NCBI GenBank assembly: GCA_020024175.1
Contig: JAHHUB010000024.1
Span: 1 to 13,910, forward strand
Direction of reading: 5' to 3'
Source: Oscillospiraceae bacterium
GTDB lineage: Bacteria > Bacillota > Clostridia > Oscillospirales > Ruminococcaceae
Length of the DNA: 13,910 nt
Shown here: positions 13,868-13,910 of the stretch, piece after piece
How positions within the stretch are numbered: position 1 is the first letter of the stretch
How the letters are laid out: each line of letters opens with the position of its first letter
Program-made: the position numbers and the translations under genes
Notes under the pieces: model-generated
Databases searched by the model: none
The model's input: only the letters and a program-made list of their open reading frames with translations
What the model was told of the DNA's origin: nothing

Positions 13868-13910
13868 TAAATTTTCTTTAAACTTTCATGTGATTTAATA
13901 CTATAATTAC

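Overview
The window is AT-rich, with strong GGAGG-type ribosome binding sites and Gram-positive gene families (BlaI/BlaR, BceRSAB, ECF transporter remains). It looks like chromosomal DNA of a low-GC Firmicute, most likely a clostridial (gut-type) species. That assignment is an inference from composition and gene content; no RNA gene or taxonomic marker is present.

Layout. Positions 1-8497 are carried on the minus strand and 8785-13778 on the plus strand, with divergent promoters in 8640-8765. Read in the direction of transcription, the minus half holds four units. (1) A PilZ-domain protein (7850-8497) has its own consensus promoter and terminator. (2) A tetR-led unit (promoter about 7664, terminator about 2241) encodes a TetR/AcrR repressor, the decayed remains of an ECF-type transporter, two intact fused ABC exporter-type half-transporters, and an unidentified protein remnant. 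(3) A blaI-blaR1-like pair (1710-2087 and 384-1691) has a BlaI-type operator inside the promoter spacer. (4) The first codons of a further gene appear to run off the left edge.

The plus half is a BceRSAB-type peptide-antibiotic sensing and resistance module: OmpR-family response regulator, short intramembrane-sensing histidine kinase, ABC ATPase, ten-helix FtsX-type permease, then a small lipoprotein and a terminator. A tandem direct repeat of ATGTCACAT (21-bp period) lies just upstream of a weak -35 before the ATPase gene and is the best candidate for the response-regulator binding site.

The most informative region is 6165-6857. No long reading frame there is meaningful as it stands, but stitching frames together recovers an MptD/Trep_Strep-like S component (first ~75 residues) and a double-ATPase EcfA protein (Walker A of one domain joined to the signature and Walker B of another). 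The EcfT gene is missing. Several single-base slips, two in-frame stops and two large deletions show a dead ECF module inside an operon whose regulator, operators and two ABC half-transporters remain intact. The two halves probably form a heterodimer that still works alone.

The common theme is envelope and small-molecule defence or transport. Four separate sensing systems (BlaR-type protease, TetR, BceRS, PilZ/c-di-GMP) sit within 13 kb. I found no mobile element, CRISPR array, tRNA or rRNA.
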